Notes: generated by a model not told the origin, from the letters alone. A stretch of DNA of 64,000 bases from Chloroflexi bacterium UBA6622 (GCA_002433065.1 DJHK01000028.1:178840-242839), one strand, 5' to 3'; positions 35,502-45,416 are shown, numbered from the stretch's first letter. A program made the numbers and translations.

Positions 35502-37292
35502 TCAATCGGGTTTTGGGGGAGTGGTGATTGTGGTCCGATCGGCTGGTCCACTCTGGAGTTTCCAGTGAGTATTCATTTCCTGTCGCCGGACCATGTCTGC
35601 GTACCAACCGCCTTGGTCGAGAAGTTCGTCATGGGTGCCGTTCGCTGCGACTGTGTTAGCACGTAAAACCACGATTCGGTCAGCACGACGAACGGTTGCC
35701 AATCTATGGGCAATAACAAGCGTGGTTCGTTCTTTTGTTAGTCGGTCGAGAGCTTCATGGATTAGTCCTTCTGTCTCAGCGTCTACCGATGATGTGGCTT
35801 CATCAAGAATTAGAATTGGGGAATTCTTAAGGATGGCTCTTGCTATGGAAATCCGTTGCTGCTGGCCTCCTGAGAGTCGGACCCCACGTTCTCCGATCAT
35901 GGAGTCATAACCATCCGGAAGGCGACTGGTGAACTCATCGACGTTTGCCGCGCGCGCCGCCTCTACAAATTGTTCCTCAGTGGCGTTTGGTAAACCAAAC
36001 GCAATGTTGTCACGGATTGTTCCGGCGAAGAGAAACACGTCCTGAAGAACCAGCGAAATGTTGGTGCGCAGCCAGGTCATAGGCACGTCGCGAACATCCG
36101 TCTCAGCGATCCGTACTGCCCCACTATTGGTGTCGTAGAAGCGCGGAACCAGGTGCGCACAGGTGCTTTTTCCGACACCGGTCGGACCTACTAGTGCGAC
36201 AAGTTCTCCAGCTTCTGCTCTAAATGACACATTGCTTAGGACAGGTTCAGTGGCCTCGTAGTGAAAATCGACAACATCAAACTCAACCGACCAGACGGGG
36301 TTTTGTGGTGGAGTTACGCCAGGTTGGTCGCGTAAGTCGGATTTGATTTCCAGCAATTCAAACACTCGGTCGGTGCTTGCCATTGCTTTTTGAATGTTCT
36401 CGCTGATGGCTGCTAACTGAATGATGGGTTGGTAGATGAGGCCGAGGTATACGACAAAAACAAAGAGGTCAGCTACCGGGATCAGGCCGCGTAAAGTTAG
36501 ATCGCCGCCTACAGCAACGACCAGGATCAGGCCTATTCCTGCGACCAACTCGATAATGCCGGCTGGAATGAGTGAAAAGAATTGTGCGCGTTGGATATCA
36601 GTCCGGTAGTGGTTCCATCGGTTCTCGACCAGTTGGAGCTGTTCTCGTTCGCGTCCGAACGCCTTGACAACCGCATAGCCCGCGATTCCTTCGGTCACCG
36701 TGGCTGTTACACCGGACATCGTCTCTCGCACAAGGCGCCATGAACTGCGGATACGCGGAAATAGATACCGTCCGAAGATGATGATGAACGGCATCGGTAG
36801 GACGGCCAGCAGTGCCAAAGGCCAATTAATTAGAAATAGTGCGACGAGCATTGCTGAGGGTAGGGCGAACGCAAGCACGGTTTCTGGGATTCCGTGGGCC
36901 ACGAAGTCTTCGACTGTTTCAACATCGCCAACTGAGCGCGACACCAATGCACCAACCCGTCGATCGGTGAAGAATCGATGGGGCAATGTCTGAATGTGCC
37001 GGTAGAGCGTGACCATCATTGCGTGCTGGACGTTGTAGGCGGCCCAATGAGAAAGCATTCCATACGTGTATCGCGCGGTTGCACGGACCACATAGGCGAT
37101 TACAAGCGCGATGACGATGATGCCTATTCCGTTTTGTGTGGCCGTTCCGTCCGCGTGCCAGAGCAGGATTTGACGTATTAACAGTGGTGGGATGAGTCCG
37201 CTTCCCGCAAAAACGAGGCCCGCAAGAACGGATCCGATGACTGTTCGACGTTCTGGGGCAATAAATCGAGACAGACGACGGAGAAAATTCAT
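35502..37292 (-). CDS. ABC transporter, fused permease/ATPase (MsbA/LmrA type exporter)
   Basis: A 596-residue half-transporter that must dimerise. Residues 1-315 carry six membrane helices of the type I exporter fold. The nucleotide-binding domain has Walker A G-P-T-G-V-G-K-S-T at 369-377, the Q-loop glutamine at 417, the L-S-G-G-Q signature at 473-477, Walker B I-L-I-L-D-E at 493-498 and the switch histidine in I-A-H-R-L near 529. Such exporters move lipids, drugs or peptides outward; the substrate is not predictable. The gene lies 43 bp downstream of the aldehyde oxidoreductase gene on the same strand, perhaps in one transcript. Confidence 0.9.
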   Translation of the reverse strand: MNFLRRLSRFIAPERRTVIGSVLAGLVFAGSGLIPPLLIRQILLWHADGTATQNGIGIIVIALVIAYVVRATARYTYGMLSHWAAYNVQHAMMVTLYRHIQTLPHRFFTDRRVGALVSRSVGDVETVEDFVAHGIPETVLAFALPSAMLVALFLINWPLALLAVLPMPFIIIFGRYLFPRIRSSWRLVRETMSGVTATVTEGIAGYAVVKAFGREREQLQLVENRWNHYRTDIQRAQFFSLIPAGIIELVAGIGLILVVAVGGDLTLRGLIPVADLFVFVVYLGLIYQPIIQLAAISENIQKAMASTDRVFELLEIKSDLRDQPGVTPPQNPVWSVEFDVVDFHYEATEPVLSNVSFRAEAGELVALVGPTGVGKSTCAHLVPRFYDTNSGAVRIAETDVRDVPMTWLRTNISLVLQDVFLFAGTIRDNIAFGLPNATEEQFVEAARAANVDEFTSRLPDGYDSMIGERGVRLSGGQQQRISIARAILKNSPILILDEATSSVDAETEGLIHEALDRLTKERTTLVIAHRLATVRRADRIVVLRANTVAANGTHDELLDQGGWYADMVRRQEMNTHWKLQSGPADRTTITTPPKPD

Positions 37293-37335
37293 CGTGACAC
37301 TTTAAGCAATAAGGTCAAGGTCATTGCGATGTCAT

Positions 37336-39186
37336 TTATTCCGCGTGACCGTTCGAATCATCATGAGACATTTTGTAGGGCAGGGTGCCAACGGCCAATG
37401 GGTCAGGTCGTTCGGATGTGTGATCGGCGATGTCGTGCTCTTCGATATCAATGTTCAGGTGGGCTAACGTGTCGGTATATGGTCGACCTTCCTCTTTGTC
37501 CCAGCCACGTTCCTCGTAGTAGCCGGCGACGTAGTTTCGAATTTCTGACCTCGACAGGACGTGGTTGGTCAGGGGACCCATCCGGATTGGCTCATGCAGT
37601 CGATCCGGGAGTCGGTCGTCATCGGCAGTCATGCCTTCACGAAGGTTAAATAGACGAGCCAGTGTTAGACCGCGTTCGAAAGTTTCGTGAAGCTCCTCCG
37701 GTGTCATAGCCCATCCGGTTGCTGCATTCAGCAGTTCCAGTGCCTTAGCATCGTTGTATTGCAAGAATTGGCATAGGCCGACGGTATTTCGAACGGATGT
37801 TCGCTTCAGGCCAGCACCTGTGTGATCACCACCCGTGGGAGTTATGGGATAGTTGTCTCGCATGTCTTTCATGGCACGAGGGTCATGCATGGCTACTTCT
37901 AGACCCTTGACGTGGACCACGTATTTTTCAGCATCGCCGCCAATAATTTGGGCTGCGCGTAAGGAACCTTCGGCCAGTAGATCGCCAACACCTTTGCGGT
38001 AGGCAATTTTTTCTATCATCTCTAACACTGATTCCGTGGATCCGAATCGCAGCGATTCCTTATCCAACCCTTGGTCTGCAAAGCGTCCGGTTTCTGCCAT
38101 TTCCATGGCCCAAGCGATCGTCGCACCGGCGGAGATACTGTCAAGGCCGAGGTAATTCAGCATCTCGTTTCCCTTGCAGACGGCCATGATGTCCGTAATC
38201 CCGGTGTTAGTTCCTATGGCAGCTAATGTTTCGTATTCCGGCCCACCGTATTTTGGATCTACTTTTACCTGCTCGGTATCAATTTTCACGCGTTTTTTGC
38301 ACCGGACGGAGCATGCAAAGCAGCGATCCATATGATCTACGACTTTGTTTTGCATGGTAATGGCATCGATATCCGTTGCGTGATCAAGTTGCCCGTCGCG
38401 AAAATTGTGGACGATCAGATGCCCTTCCAGTTGCTTGGAACGAACCATTGCGCCTGTGCCCCAGGTATGGAGCCGATGGTGAGAACCTCCCTCACCGAGG
38501 GTCTCATGGGAAACCCAACGTGCGGTTGTTTTGATTGGCAGCGTGTTAGAAACCTCTACGCGATGGCTTCCCCGGACTGCAATTGCTTTCAGATTCTTTG
38601 AGCCCATGACAGCTCCAAGACCAGTCCGTCCAGCCACCTCATTTAAGTCGTTGACGATGCAGGCGTAACGCACAAGGTTTTCACCTGCGGGGCCAATCTG
38701 CGCTACGCGTACCTGTGTGTCACCAAGCTCTTCTCGGAGGCGGTTCTCGACCGGTCCGGTGACTTGGCCCCAAAGATGGCGCGCATCTCGAATTTCGACT
38801 ACTTGATCCTTGATCCACAGGTAGACGGGTGTCTCAGCTTTGCCTTCGATTACCAACCCATCCCATCCAGCCTGCTTGAGTTCAGAACCCCAGTAGCCAC
38901 CGGCCTCGGATTCGCCAAAGAGGCCTGTGAGAGGAGATTTTGCACCGACGCTATGGCGTCCTGCTCCAGGTAGGGCGATGCCGGTGACAGGACCCATGGC
39001 GAACACAAGTCGATTAACCGGATCAAGGGCATCACTTCCCTTGGGGATCTCGGTGAGTAGATAGTGTGCGATGACGTTGCGACCACCGAGGTGACTCCGA
39101 AAGAACGAAATGCCAGGCTTTTCTGTCCAAATACGACCATTGGAGAGGTTGACTCGGAGAATCTGATTTTGGACTGAGGTTGGCAT
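37336..39186 (-). CDS. aor: Aldehyde ferredoxin oxidoreductase (tungsten/molybdenum bis-pterin enzyme)
   Basis: A 616-residue member of the AOR family, oxidising aldehydes to carboxylic acids with ferredoxin, using a bis-pyranopterin tungsten (or molybdenum) site and a [4Fe-4S] cluster. The N-terminal pterin domain has G-G-R-N-V-I and G-P-V-T-G near 34-70 and A-G-R-T-G-L-G-A-V-M-G-S-K-N-L-K at 185-200. The cluster ligands are C289, C292, C296 and, far downstream, C472, matching the C-x2-C-x3-C...C pattern of known AORs. Six bases upstream is a MoaD/ThiS-like gene, a common AOR neighbour. Aldehyde substrate unknown. Confidence 0.93.
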   Translation of the reverse strand: MPTSVQNQILRVNLSNGRIWTEKPGISFFRSHLGGRNVIAHYLLTEIPKGSDALDPVNRLVFAMGPVTGIALPGAGRHSVGAKSPLTGLFGESEAGGYWGSELKQAGWDGLVIEGKAETPVYLWIKDQVVEIRDARHLWGQVTGPVENRLREELGDTQVRVAQIGPAGENLVRYACIVNDLNEVAGRTGLGAVMGSKNLKAIAVRGSHRVEVSNTLPIKTTARWVSHETLGEGGSHHRLHTWGTGAMVRSKQLEGHLIVHNFRDGQLDHATDIDAITMQNKVVDHMDRCFACSVRCKKRVKIDTEQVKVDPKYGGPEYETLAAIGTNTGITDIMAVCKGNEMLNYLGLDSISAGATIAWAMEMAETGRFADQGLDKESLRFGSTESVLEMIEKIAYRKGVGDLLAEGSLRAAQIIGGDAEKYVVHVKGLEVAMHDPRAMKDMRDNYPITPTGGDHTGAGLKRTSVRNTVGLCQFLQYNDAKALELLNAATGWAMTPEELHETFERGLTLARLFNLREGMTADDDRLPDRLHEPIRMGPLTNHVLSRSEIRNYVAGYYEERGWDKEEGRPYTDTLAHLNIDIEEHDIADHTSERPDPLAVGTLPYKMSHDDSNGHAE

Positions 39187-39192
39187 TAGATC

Positions 39193-39462
39193 CTATTGCG
39201 TGGAGCCGCCGGACATTGGCGCAAGAACCTCAAGGTTATCGCCATCTTTAAGTTGTGTCTCGCGGGCAGCTAGCTGATTGTTTACCCCTAGGGTGACTCG
39301 CACTGAGGCCTCAATCCCATGGGCTTCCAGCAAATCACCAACAGTTGCGCCTTCTTCAATTGAAACCACGCAGGTTTGGCCAGGTTCCGCGGAAAAGAAG
39401 CGTCCAAAATCTGCATATGGACGAATTCGTATACGCACGGTTGCTATGACATCTGGTGTCAA
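39193..39462 (-). CDS. MoaD/ThiS-like ubiquitin-fold protein paired with AOR
   Basis: An 89-residue beta-grasp protein: V-R-I-R-I-R-P-Y at the start, G-A-T-V-G-D-L-L near 38-45, G-V-N-N-Q-L near 58, D-G-D-N-L-E-V-L-A-P-M-S-G-G at the end. MoaD supplies sulfur to molybdopterin through a terminal thiocarboxylated Gly-Gly. Here the Gly-Gly is followed by S-T-Q before the stop, so it would need trimming or may not be a sulfur carrier. It is 6 bp upstream of the AOR gene, which suggests dedicated cofactor supply or regulation. TTG start; a GTG at 39438 would shorten it by eight residues. Confidence 0.8.
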   Translation of the reverse strand: MTPDVIATVRIRIRPYADFGRFFSAEPGQTCVVSIEEGATVGDLLEAHGIEASVRVTLGVNNQLAARETQLKDGDNLEVLAPMSGGSTQ

Positions 39463-39546
39463 AGAAGCGAAATCAGGGCTTTACGAGGCAACTGAGAAAC
39501 CGTCACGGTAATGTGACATCTGCGCAGCCATACTCGTTCTGCATGG

Positions 39547-40461
39547 TCACGGGACCTGTATGCCGTGGGCAAGTGTTTCGATACGGTACACGCTGCTTCG
39601 GGCGGTCACAAAGAGTGTGGACCATTCGGGTCCACCCCATGCGAGGTTTGCTGGTTGCTCCGGGAACCTGATACGGCCAACTACACTCCCATCTGTTTCC
39701 ATAACCCATACTCCTCCCGGTCCTGTACTCCACAACCGACCTGCACGATCGCATTTCATTCCGTCAGGGTTGCTTGGTTCTTCATAGGAGTCCATGTCAA
39801 CGAACTGACGTTGATTGGATACCTGGCCATCATTGGCGACCTCGAACGACCAAATGTCGCGTGGCCCTCCCGAATCTCCGATATACAGAGTTTTTTCGTC
39901 GGGGGAGAAGGCGAGGCCATTCGGACGGACAAATCGATCGGTAATCAAAGCCAGTAGTCCATCGGTGCCAAGACGGTACACCCCATTGATTGGCTGTTCC
40001 TTAGCTTCGGGTGGTAGCGCATCAATACCATAGGGAGGGTCGGTGAAATAAATGCTTCCATCTCGGGCAACGACCAGGTCGTTGGGGCTGTTCAGTCGTT
40101 GGCCCTCGTAGTGTGTGGCGATGGGTGTTGGTTGATTATCGTGATCGAAACGTAAGACCGCACGAGCTTCATGTGTGCAACCGAGGAGCCGTCCCTCAAG
40201 ATCAAGTGTTAGTCCGTTGGTTTTTCCGTTAAATGCACGAAACGTGGTGAGTTCAGGACCTTCCGGTCGTTCTCGCCATCGGCAAATCCGATCATTTGGA
40301 ATGTCGCTGAATAGGAGATGGTCTCCGCGCCACACCGGACCTTCCGTGAATGCCAAACCGCCAGCGATTCGTTCCATGTTGGTTCCTGGCTGAATCAGTT
40401 CGACGAGTTTTCCCGTCAGGTCTTCGAGTTCAACATCAACATGCGGAATGGGTTCAGGCAT
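39547..40461 (-). CDS. SMP-30/gluconolactonase family beta-propeller hydrolase
   Basis: A 304-residue six-bladed propeller of the SMP-30/LRE family. The metal glutamate lies in F-T-E-G-P-V-W near residue 42, the asparagine in N-S-P-N-D-L near 130, and the aspartate in Y-I-G-D-S-G-G near 205. Family members hydrolyse sugar lactones such as gluconolactone. It could act on lactones made by the aldo/keto reductase, AOR or Gfo/Idh enzymes nearby; this is inference. No signal peptide is seen. ATG at 40461 was chosen over an in-frame TTG at 40482. Confidence 0.88.
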   Translation of the reverse strand: MPEPIPHVDVELEDLTGKLVELIQPGTNMERIAGGLAFTEGPVWRGDHLLFSDIPNDRICRWRERPEGPELTTFRAFNGKTNGLTLDLEGRLLGCTHEARAVLRFDHDNQPTPIATHYEGQRLNSPNDLVVARDGSIYFTDPPYGIDALPPEAKEQPINGVYRLGTDGLLALITDRFVRPNGLAFSPDEKTLYIGDSGGPRDIWSFEVANDGQVSNQRQFVDMDSYEEPSNPDGMKCDRAGRLWSTGPGGVWVMETDGSVVGRIRFPEQPANLAWGGPEWSTLFVTARSSVYRIETLAHGIQVP

Positions 40462-40597
40462 AGGGTAATCTCGCTCGCACAACCGACTAGCCCATGATGA
40501 TGCCTTATTGAATCCTTAATAGGCATGTATGTTGGTTGCGGTCGATTAACTAAAATCCGCAGGATTTCGAAGCGGATCAACTGGTGGGATGTGATGT

Positions 40598-41536
40598 ATG
40601 CCTAAGGAATTGCCGAAGGTTCCTGCAGTGAAGCTTGGACGTTGCGGGGTGAAATCCACCCGGTTGGCTCTCGGATCAGCTAACTCGATCGGAAAAGTCG
40701 GTGATGATGCCTATGTTGAGCTTTTGCGCGAGGCGTTTCGTTTAGGAATCCGGCATGTGGATACCGCGCCTTCCTACGAACAGGGTTGGTTTGCGGCGCG
40801 TTTGGAAGAAGCAGAACCTCCTGACGACCTTTTGGTGGTGACCAAGATCGGCCGTTACAAGGCTGATGATGGCGGTATCGAGTACGACTTTGATGCTGAT
40901 CGTGCAGTGCGTAGTGTTCATGCCAGTCTTTTAGAGTTGGGGTGTGAACAACTACCTGTCGTGAAGTTGCATGATGCCCAGCCGGAACATTGGGACCAGA
41001 TCATGGGGCCCGGTGGAACTCTCGAAGCACTACGGCGCTTACAGGATGAAGGAATTGTTGGCGCTATCGGCACGGCGGTTGGCAACGTCAATTTCGCAGC
41101 CCGGGCGGCGTCCAGCGGAGAGTTCGACATCATCGGTTCATACCATCACTACACATTGCTAAACCGCGAGGCTGAGCGTCGAATCCATCCTCATGCTCGT
41201 CGTCATAAGCTGGGAGTGGTCAACATCGCGCCCCATGGTGGAAGTATTCTTGGCACCGGAGTCGTTGAAGGCGCCCGGTACAGTTATCGGGAGGCCTCGA
41301 TGGCCGTGACGGACGCTGTACACGACATTGAAAGTCGATGCAGGGAATTTGGATTTTCACTTCCGACCATGGCGCTTGCGTTTTCATTGGCATGCAAGGA
41401 TGTGGATGTAAGCGTGGTCGGTCCGGTAACGATCGAAGAACTACATGCGGATGTCGCAGCTCTTGCCGTGGCACATGAATTCAAAGAGTTTGACGAAGTT
41501 GTTTCACCTGTTGAATTCCCGAACGATTGGTTTTGA
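40598..41536 (+). CDS. Aldo/keto reductase family oxidoreductase
   Basis: A 312-residue (beta/alpha)8 NADPH-dependent oxidoreductase. The catalytic tetrad is visible: D-T-A-P-S-Y near residue 50 supplies Asp and Tyr, V-V-T-K-I-G-R near 83 the lysine and V-V-K-L-H-D near 125 the histidine. The C-terminus has S-V-V-G-P-V-T near 268 for cofactor binding. It resembles the L-fucose/D-threo-aldose dehydrogenase branch (AKR with G-x-A-x-G-N-V-N), so oxidation of a sugar to a lactone is plausible. It is divergent from the SMP-30 lactonase gene, which would hydrolyse such a lactone. Confidence 0.86.
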   Translation: MPKELPKVPAVKLGRCGVKSTRLALGSANSIGKVGDDAYVELLREAFRLGIRHVDTAPSYEQGWFAARLEEAEPPDDLLVVTKIGRYKADDGGIEYDFDADRAVRSVHASLLELGCEQLPVVKLHDAQPEHWDQIMGPGGTLEALRRLQDEGIVGAIGTAVGNVNFAARAASSGEFDIIGSYHHYTLLNREAERRIHPHARRHKLGVVNIAPHGGSILGTGVVEGARYSYREASMAVTDAVHDIESRCREFGFSLPTMALAFSLACKDVDVSVVGPVTIEELHADVAALAVAHEFKEFDEVVSPVEFPNDWF

Positions 41537-41569
41537 GTTGGGCCAACTGGCTTGGGTTTGTGTCTCGGT

Positions 41570-44500
41570 CTAGGCGACTGTTACCGAATCATCGCCAAAT
41601 TCTCGTGCGAGCGCGGTTCGCAGTCTGTCGCTGGCGTTTACACGGTAGGGCCAGCGTAATCTGGCGACCGACCCGTCAGTCTTGACGACAGCAAGCTCAA
41701 GGTCCGTTTCGCCAGGCTCCTGTTTAGCGGCAGCATCCAGACGTCTTAGCAGGTCGATGTCGAAGGCCGGGTCCGGCGTTCTTTGGAGCCTCAGGACAAG
41801 TCGTGGATGAGCGGCTTGTGGTGACTCGTTCGACGTGGACTCGCTATGTGTAGCCGTAGCTGGATTCGAACTAGAGTCAGAAAGACCAGAGTCGGTTGGT
41901 TGCTGCGTCGGTTCGAAGTTTTTCGAGGTGTTTTCGTCCTCACCGATGCTTGGCGGTGCAGGGGGTTGTTGAGCAGGCAATGTGCGTGGCGGGGATTCGC
42001 TAGATTTGGCGTTTGATGCCGTACTTCGTACGGTCTCCGACATTTGCGAAGGCTCAGAATCATCCACGACGCGTGCGCCAGTCGTAGTTTGGACGGATGC
42101 AGAACTGTAATCCTTAATTTCACGGTTGCTTTCCGTGTCTTCCACTGTTGATAAGGCGTAAATGTTGTCAGCAAGCATCCGGGGGCTGTTGTCATCTCCC
42201 TCGATCCTTCCGCTCGCTATAACTACCCGATCGTTTTCAAGATCAGGAGCGATCCGTTCCCAAATGCGTGGAAAGCAGATCACCTCAATTGATTCAGGGG
42301 GATCCTCTAGCGTGACTGCACCCATGGCATGACCCTTTCGGGTCATGAAAGACCGGACGTTCGACACAATTCCACCGACGGTGAGTGTTTGGCCCGTATG
42401 CACTTCTTCGAGCTCGATTATTCGGACGTCGACATTTGCCGCTAGTTGCTCGCTAATTATTGGGTCGGACAAAGGACTTTGGGTGACATAGAGTCCGAGT
42501 AAATCTTTTTCCCAGCGGCGTCGTTCGGGTTCCGAGGCTGCCGCAACCACAGGCATCTCCAAAGTTGGTTCTTCAGAGCTTTCGAAAACCGTGCTTGCGA
42601 ACATAGTGGCTTGGCCTGACGCACGGTCGGCTTGCAGTTTCTGGCCGCGCTTAATGGCTGGTTCTAAGGCGTGGAGCAGGGCCTGGCGTTCACCGAGTTC
42701 GTCCAACGCGCCAACTTTGATCAATGATTCCCAAGCTCGTCGTGGTGCTTTCTGCAAATCCACACGTTCACAGGCGTTCATGAGGGATGTGAAGGCACCT
42801 GTGTTTTCTCTTGCTTCTACGATCGCCTCCACAGCGGCTTCCCCAACGTTTTTCACGGCCGCTAGACCGAACACGATTGCTTGATCACGTGGTTGAAAGG
42901 TGATTCCACTTTGGTTGATATGCGGTGGTAGGACATCCACTCCTAGCAATTCCGCCTCAGCTTTTATCCGCGCGATCTTGGCTACGTCACCGGCTTCTGT
43001 GGCTAACAAAGCGCTGAGAAATTCGACCGGATAATGTGCTTTTAACCAGGCTGTCCAATACGCAATAACTGCGTATGAAACGGCATGGGCTTTGTTGAAG
43101 CCGTAGCCGGCAAAAGGCTCAATCAACTTGAACACATCTTCTGCGATGTCTTTGGGGATGCCACCTTCTACCGAACGCTGTATAAATTTTTCACGTTCGC
43201 TTACAAGGGCTTCTCGTATTTTTTTTCCAACGGCTTTTCTGAAGTTGTCGGCTTCGTCCCACGAATAGCCAGCGAACTGCCGGGCAATCATTAGGACTTG
43301 GTCCGCATAGACGAGAACACCGAACGTCTCACGGAGGATAGGTTCTAGTTTTTCATGTAAGAAGGCTGGAGGAGATCTTCCATGCTTTCGTTCGATGTAG
43401 GTGTCAATGTTCGCCATTGGGCCAGGACGGTAGAGGGCGATAATGGCAGCCAGCTCACCGATGCTGCTTGGCGCGAGGTCACGGAGCGTTCTAGTCATCC
43501 CTGCGCTCTCAAGCTGAAATATTCCAACGGTGCGCCCTCTCCGCAATAGTTCAAATGCGTTCGTCTCCTCAAGAGGGATCTCTTCGGGTTTAAGATAGTT
43601 TCCTGTGGACGTCTGAATCATCTGAAGCGCATGCTGAATTGTTCGAAAGTTCGATAAGCCCAACACGTCCAATTTCAACAACCCAATCTTTTCTATCGTT
43701 TGGAAAGTGAACTGGGCTACAGGGTTTCCCTCGTCGCCTGAACGGGTCAGTGGTACGTGTTCTTGGAGCGGGTCATTCGAAACCACAAGGCCAGCTGCAT
43801 GAGTAGAGGCATGTCGAGCTACGCCCTCGATTCGTCGGGCTGAATCTAGCAGGCGTCGCACGCTGTCATCGGTTTGATACAGATTCTTGAGTTCTTCTAC
43901 CGTTTCTATGGAGCGGTTAATGTCGAAGGGTGTGATTGGGTTGACCGGAATTAGTTTGGCGATACGGTCGACCAATCCGTACTCCATCCCAAGCACGCGT
44001 CCGACATCTCGCACAGCTGCCCTGGCAGCGAGGGTGCCGAATGTCACGATTTGGGCTACATGGTCCTTCCCGTAGCGATTGGAAATGTACTCAATGACTT
44101 CTTCACGACGATCGCTTGGAAAGTCCATGTCGACATCAGGCATGGAACCTTTTCGACCAAGTGTTAGGAAGCGTTCGAAGATAATGTCATGCTTGATTGG
44201 ATCGATTTCAGACATGCCGGTTGCGTAGGCCACAAGACTTCCGTTCACTGACCCGCGAGGAGCCGTAAGCATGCCCTTATCTCGGGCAAAAGCCATGATC
44301 TCTCCAACGAGTAGCAGGTATGGTCCGAATTGAGTCTGTTCAATGACGTCGAGTTCATAAGCGAGTCGTTCCTGATAGGCCGGTGGTGGGTCACCCAATC
44401 GACGCTCTAAGCCTTCGGTTGCTTGTTGCGTGAGGAACTGGATCTCGGTCATCTCATCTGGGAGTTCAGGTTTTGGCATATCGATACGACCAAAGGGAAG

Positions 44501-45322
44501 TTCGATGTTGCAGCGTTCCGCTATCTTTGTGCTGTTGAGCAGTGCTTCTGGATGGTCATCGAAGGCTCTGGTCATTTCCTCAGGGGACTTGAGATGCCAT
44601 TCCCCGTCCATTCGCATTCGATTGGTATCTGCCACGAGGCTTCCGGTTTGGATACAGAGAAGGATGTCGTGCGCATCTTTATCTTCAGGGGTTAGGTAAT
44701 GCACATCGTTTGAGGCCACAGTAGGTAGTCCTAGGCCGTTTGCCAGATCGCTCAGCTTGTTGACTAACATGTCTTGATCGGGAAGACCCGGCCGCTGTAA
44801 TTCAATGTAGTAATTGTCAGGACCGAAGGTGTCGGCATGCCATCGAGCAATCGCGTCTGCGCGGGGGCGGTCGTCGTCTGCGAGTGCGCGGGAAAGTTCC
44901 CCCGATGGACATCCTGAGAGGCACATGAGTCCGCCGGCATGTTCTTGGAGCAGTTCACGATCCACGCGCGGCTTGTAATAAAAGCCTTCAAGCCAGGCTC
45001 GAGACACGAGACGAACCAGATTGCGATAACCGGTGAAGTCTCGTGCGAGCAAGGTCAAGTGATAGGCCCGTCGGTCGAGTGCTGCATCCCGATCGGTTCG
45101 GGATCGTGGAGCCACATAAACTTCGCACCCGATGATTGGTCGGATCTTTTTCTCTTTTGCCGCTAGATAAAAATCAGCGGCGGCATACATGGCACCGTGA
45201 TCGGTGAGCGCGATGGAATCCATACCAAGGGCTGCGGTTTGGTCGAGCAAATCGGAAATACGACAAAAGCCGTCCAGCAGGCTGAACTCACTGTGAACAT
45301 GGAGGTGTGCGAATCCTGCCAA
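41570..45322 (-). CDS. dnaE: DNA polymerase III subunit alpha
   Basis: A 1250-residue replicative polymerase. It opens with the PHP domain (H-L-H-V-H-S-E-F-S-L-L-D-G at 6-18 and T-D-H-G near 43), has the polymerase catalytic motif P-D-V-D-M-D-F (coded around 44120-44145), tandem HhH region and OB fold (T-V-G-G-I-V-S-N-V-R near 1000). After the OB fold comes a ~115-residue S, T, P, E-rich linker (coded ~41803-42150) and a conserved-looking C-terminal domain starting R-L-V-L-R-L. The TTG at 45322 follows GGGAG by nine bases and gives the standard beginning. A longer frame to 45631 would add 103 low-complexity residues and overlap an opposite-strand gene. Confidence 0.93.
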   Translation of the reverse strand: MAGFAHLHVHSEFSLLDGFCRISDLLDQTAALGMDSIALTDHGAMYAAADFYLAAKEKKIRPIIGCEVYVAPRSRTDRDAALDRRAYHLTLLARDFTGYRNLVRLVSRAWLEGFYYKPRVDRELLQEHAGGLMCLSGCPSGELSRALADDDRPRADAIARWHADTFGPDNYYIELQRPGLPDQDMLVNKLSDLANGLGLPTVASNDVHYLTPEDKDAHDILLCIQTGSLVADTNRMRMDGEWHLKSPEEMTRAFDDHPEALLNSTKIAERCNIELPFGRIDMPKPELPDEMTEIQFLTQQATEGLERRLGDPPPAYQERLAYELDVIEQTQFGPYLLLVGEIMAFARDKGMLTAPRGSVNGSLVAYATGMSEIDPIKHDIIFERFLTLGRKGSMPDVDMDFPSDRREEVIEYISNRYGKDHVAQIVTFGTLAARAAVRDVGRVLGMEYGLVDRIAKLIPVNPITPFDINRSIETVEELKNLYQTDDSVRRLLDSARRIEGVARHASTHAAGLVVSNDPLQEHVPLTRSGDEGNPVAQFTFQTIEKIGLLKLDVLGLSNFRTIQHALQMIQTSTGNYLKPEEIPLEETNAFELLRRGRTVGIFQLESAGMTRTLRDLAPSSIGELAAIIALYRPGPMANIDTYIERKHGRSPPAFLHEKLEPILRETFGVLVYADQVLMIARQFAGYSWDEADNFRKAVGKKIREALVSEREKFIQRSVEGGIPKDIAEDVFKLIEPFAGYGFNKAHAVSYAVIAYWTAWLKAHYPVEFLSALLATEAGDVAKIARIKAEAELLGVDVLPPHINQSGITFQPRDQAIVFGLAAVKNVGEAAVEAIVEARENTGAFTSLMNACERVDLQKAPRRAWESLIKVGALDELGERQALLHALEPAIKRGQKLQADRASGQATMFASTVFESSEEPTLEMPVVAAASEPERRRWEKDLLGLYVTQSPLSDPIISEQLAANVDVRIIELEEVHTGQTLTVGGIVSNVRSFMTRKGHAMGAVTLEDPPESIEVICFPRIWERIAPDLENDRVVIASGRIEGDDNSPRMLADNIYALSTVEDTESNREIKDYSSASVQTTTGARVVDDSEPSQMSETVRSTASNAKSSESPPRTLPAQQPPAPPSIGEDENTSKNFEPTQQPTDSGLSDSSSNPATATHSESTSNESPQAAHPRLVLRLQRTPDPAFDIDLLRRLDAAAKQEPGETDLELAVVKTDGSVARLRWPYRVNASDRLRTALAREFGDDSVTVA

Positions 45323-45416
45323 GCTGTAATTCTCCCGGTAGCTAGTGCCAATTTTAAGGTCTGAGAAAATCGCAGACAAATAGCGACCAAGATACGGCGA
45401 AACGCTGCCTATACTG

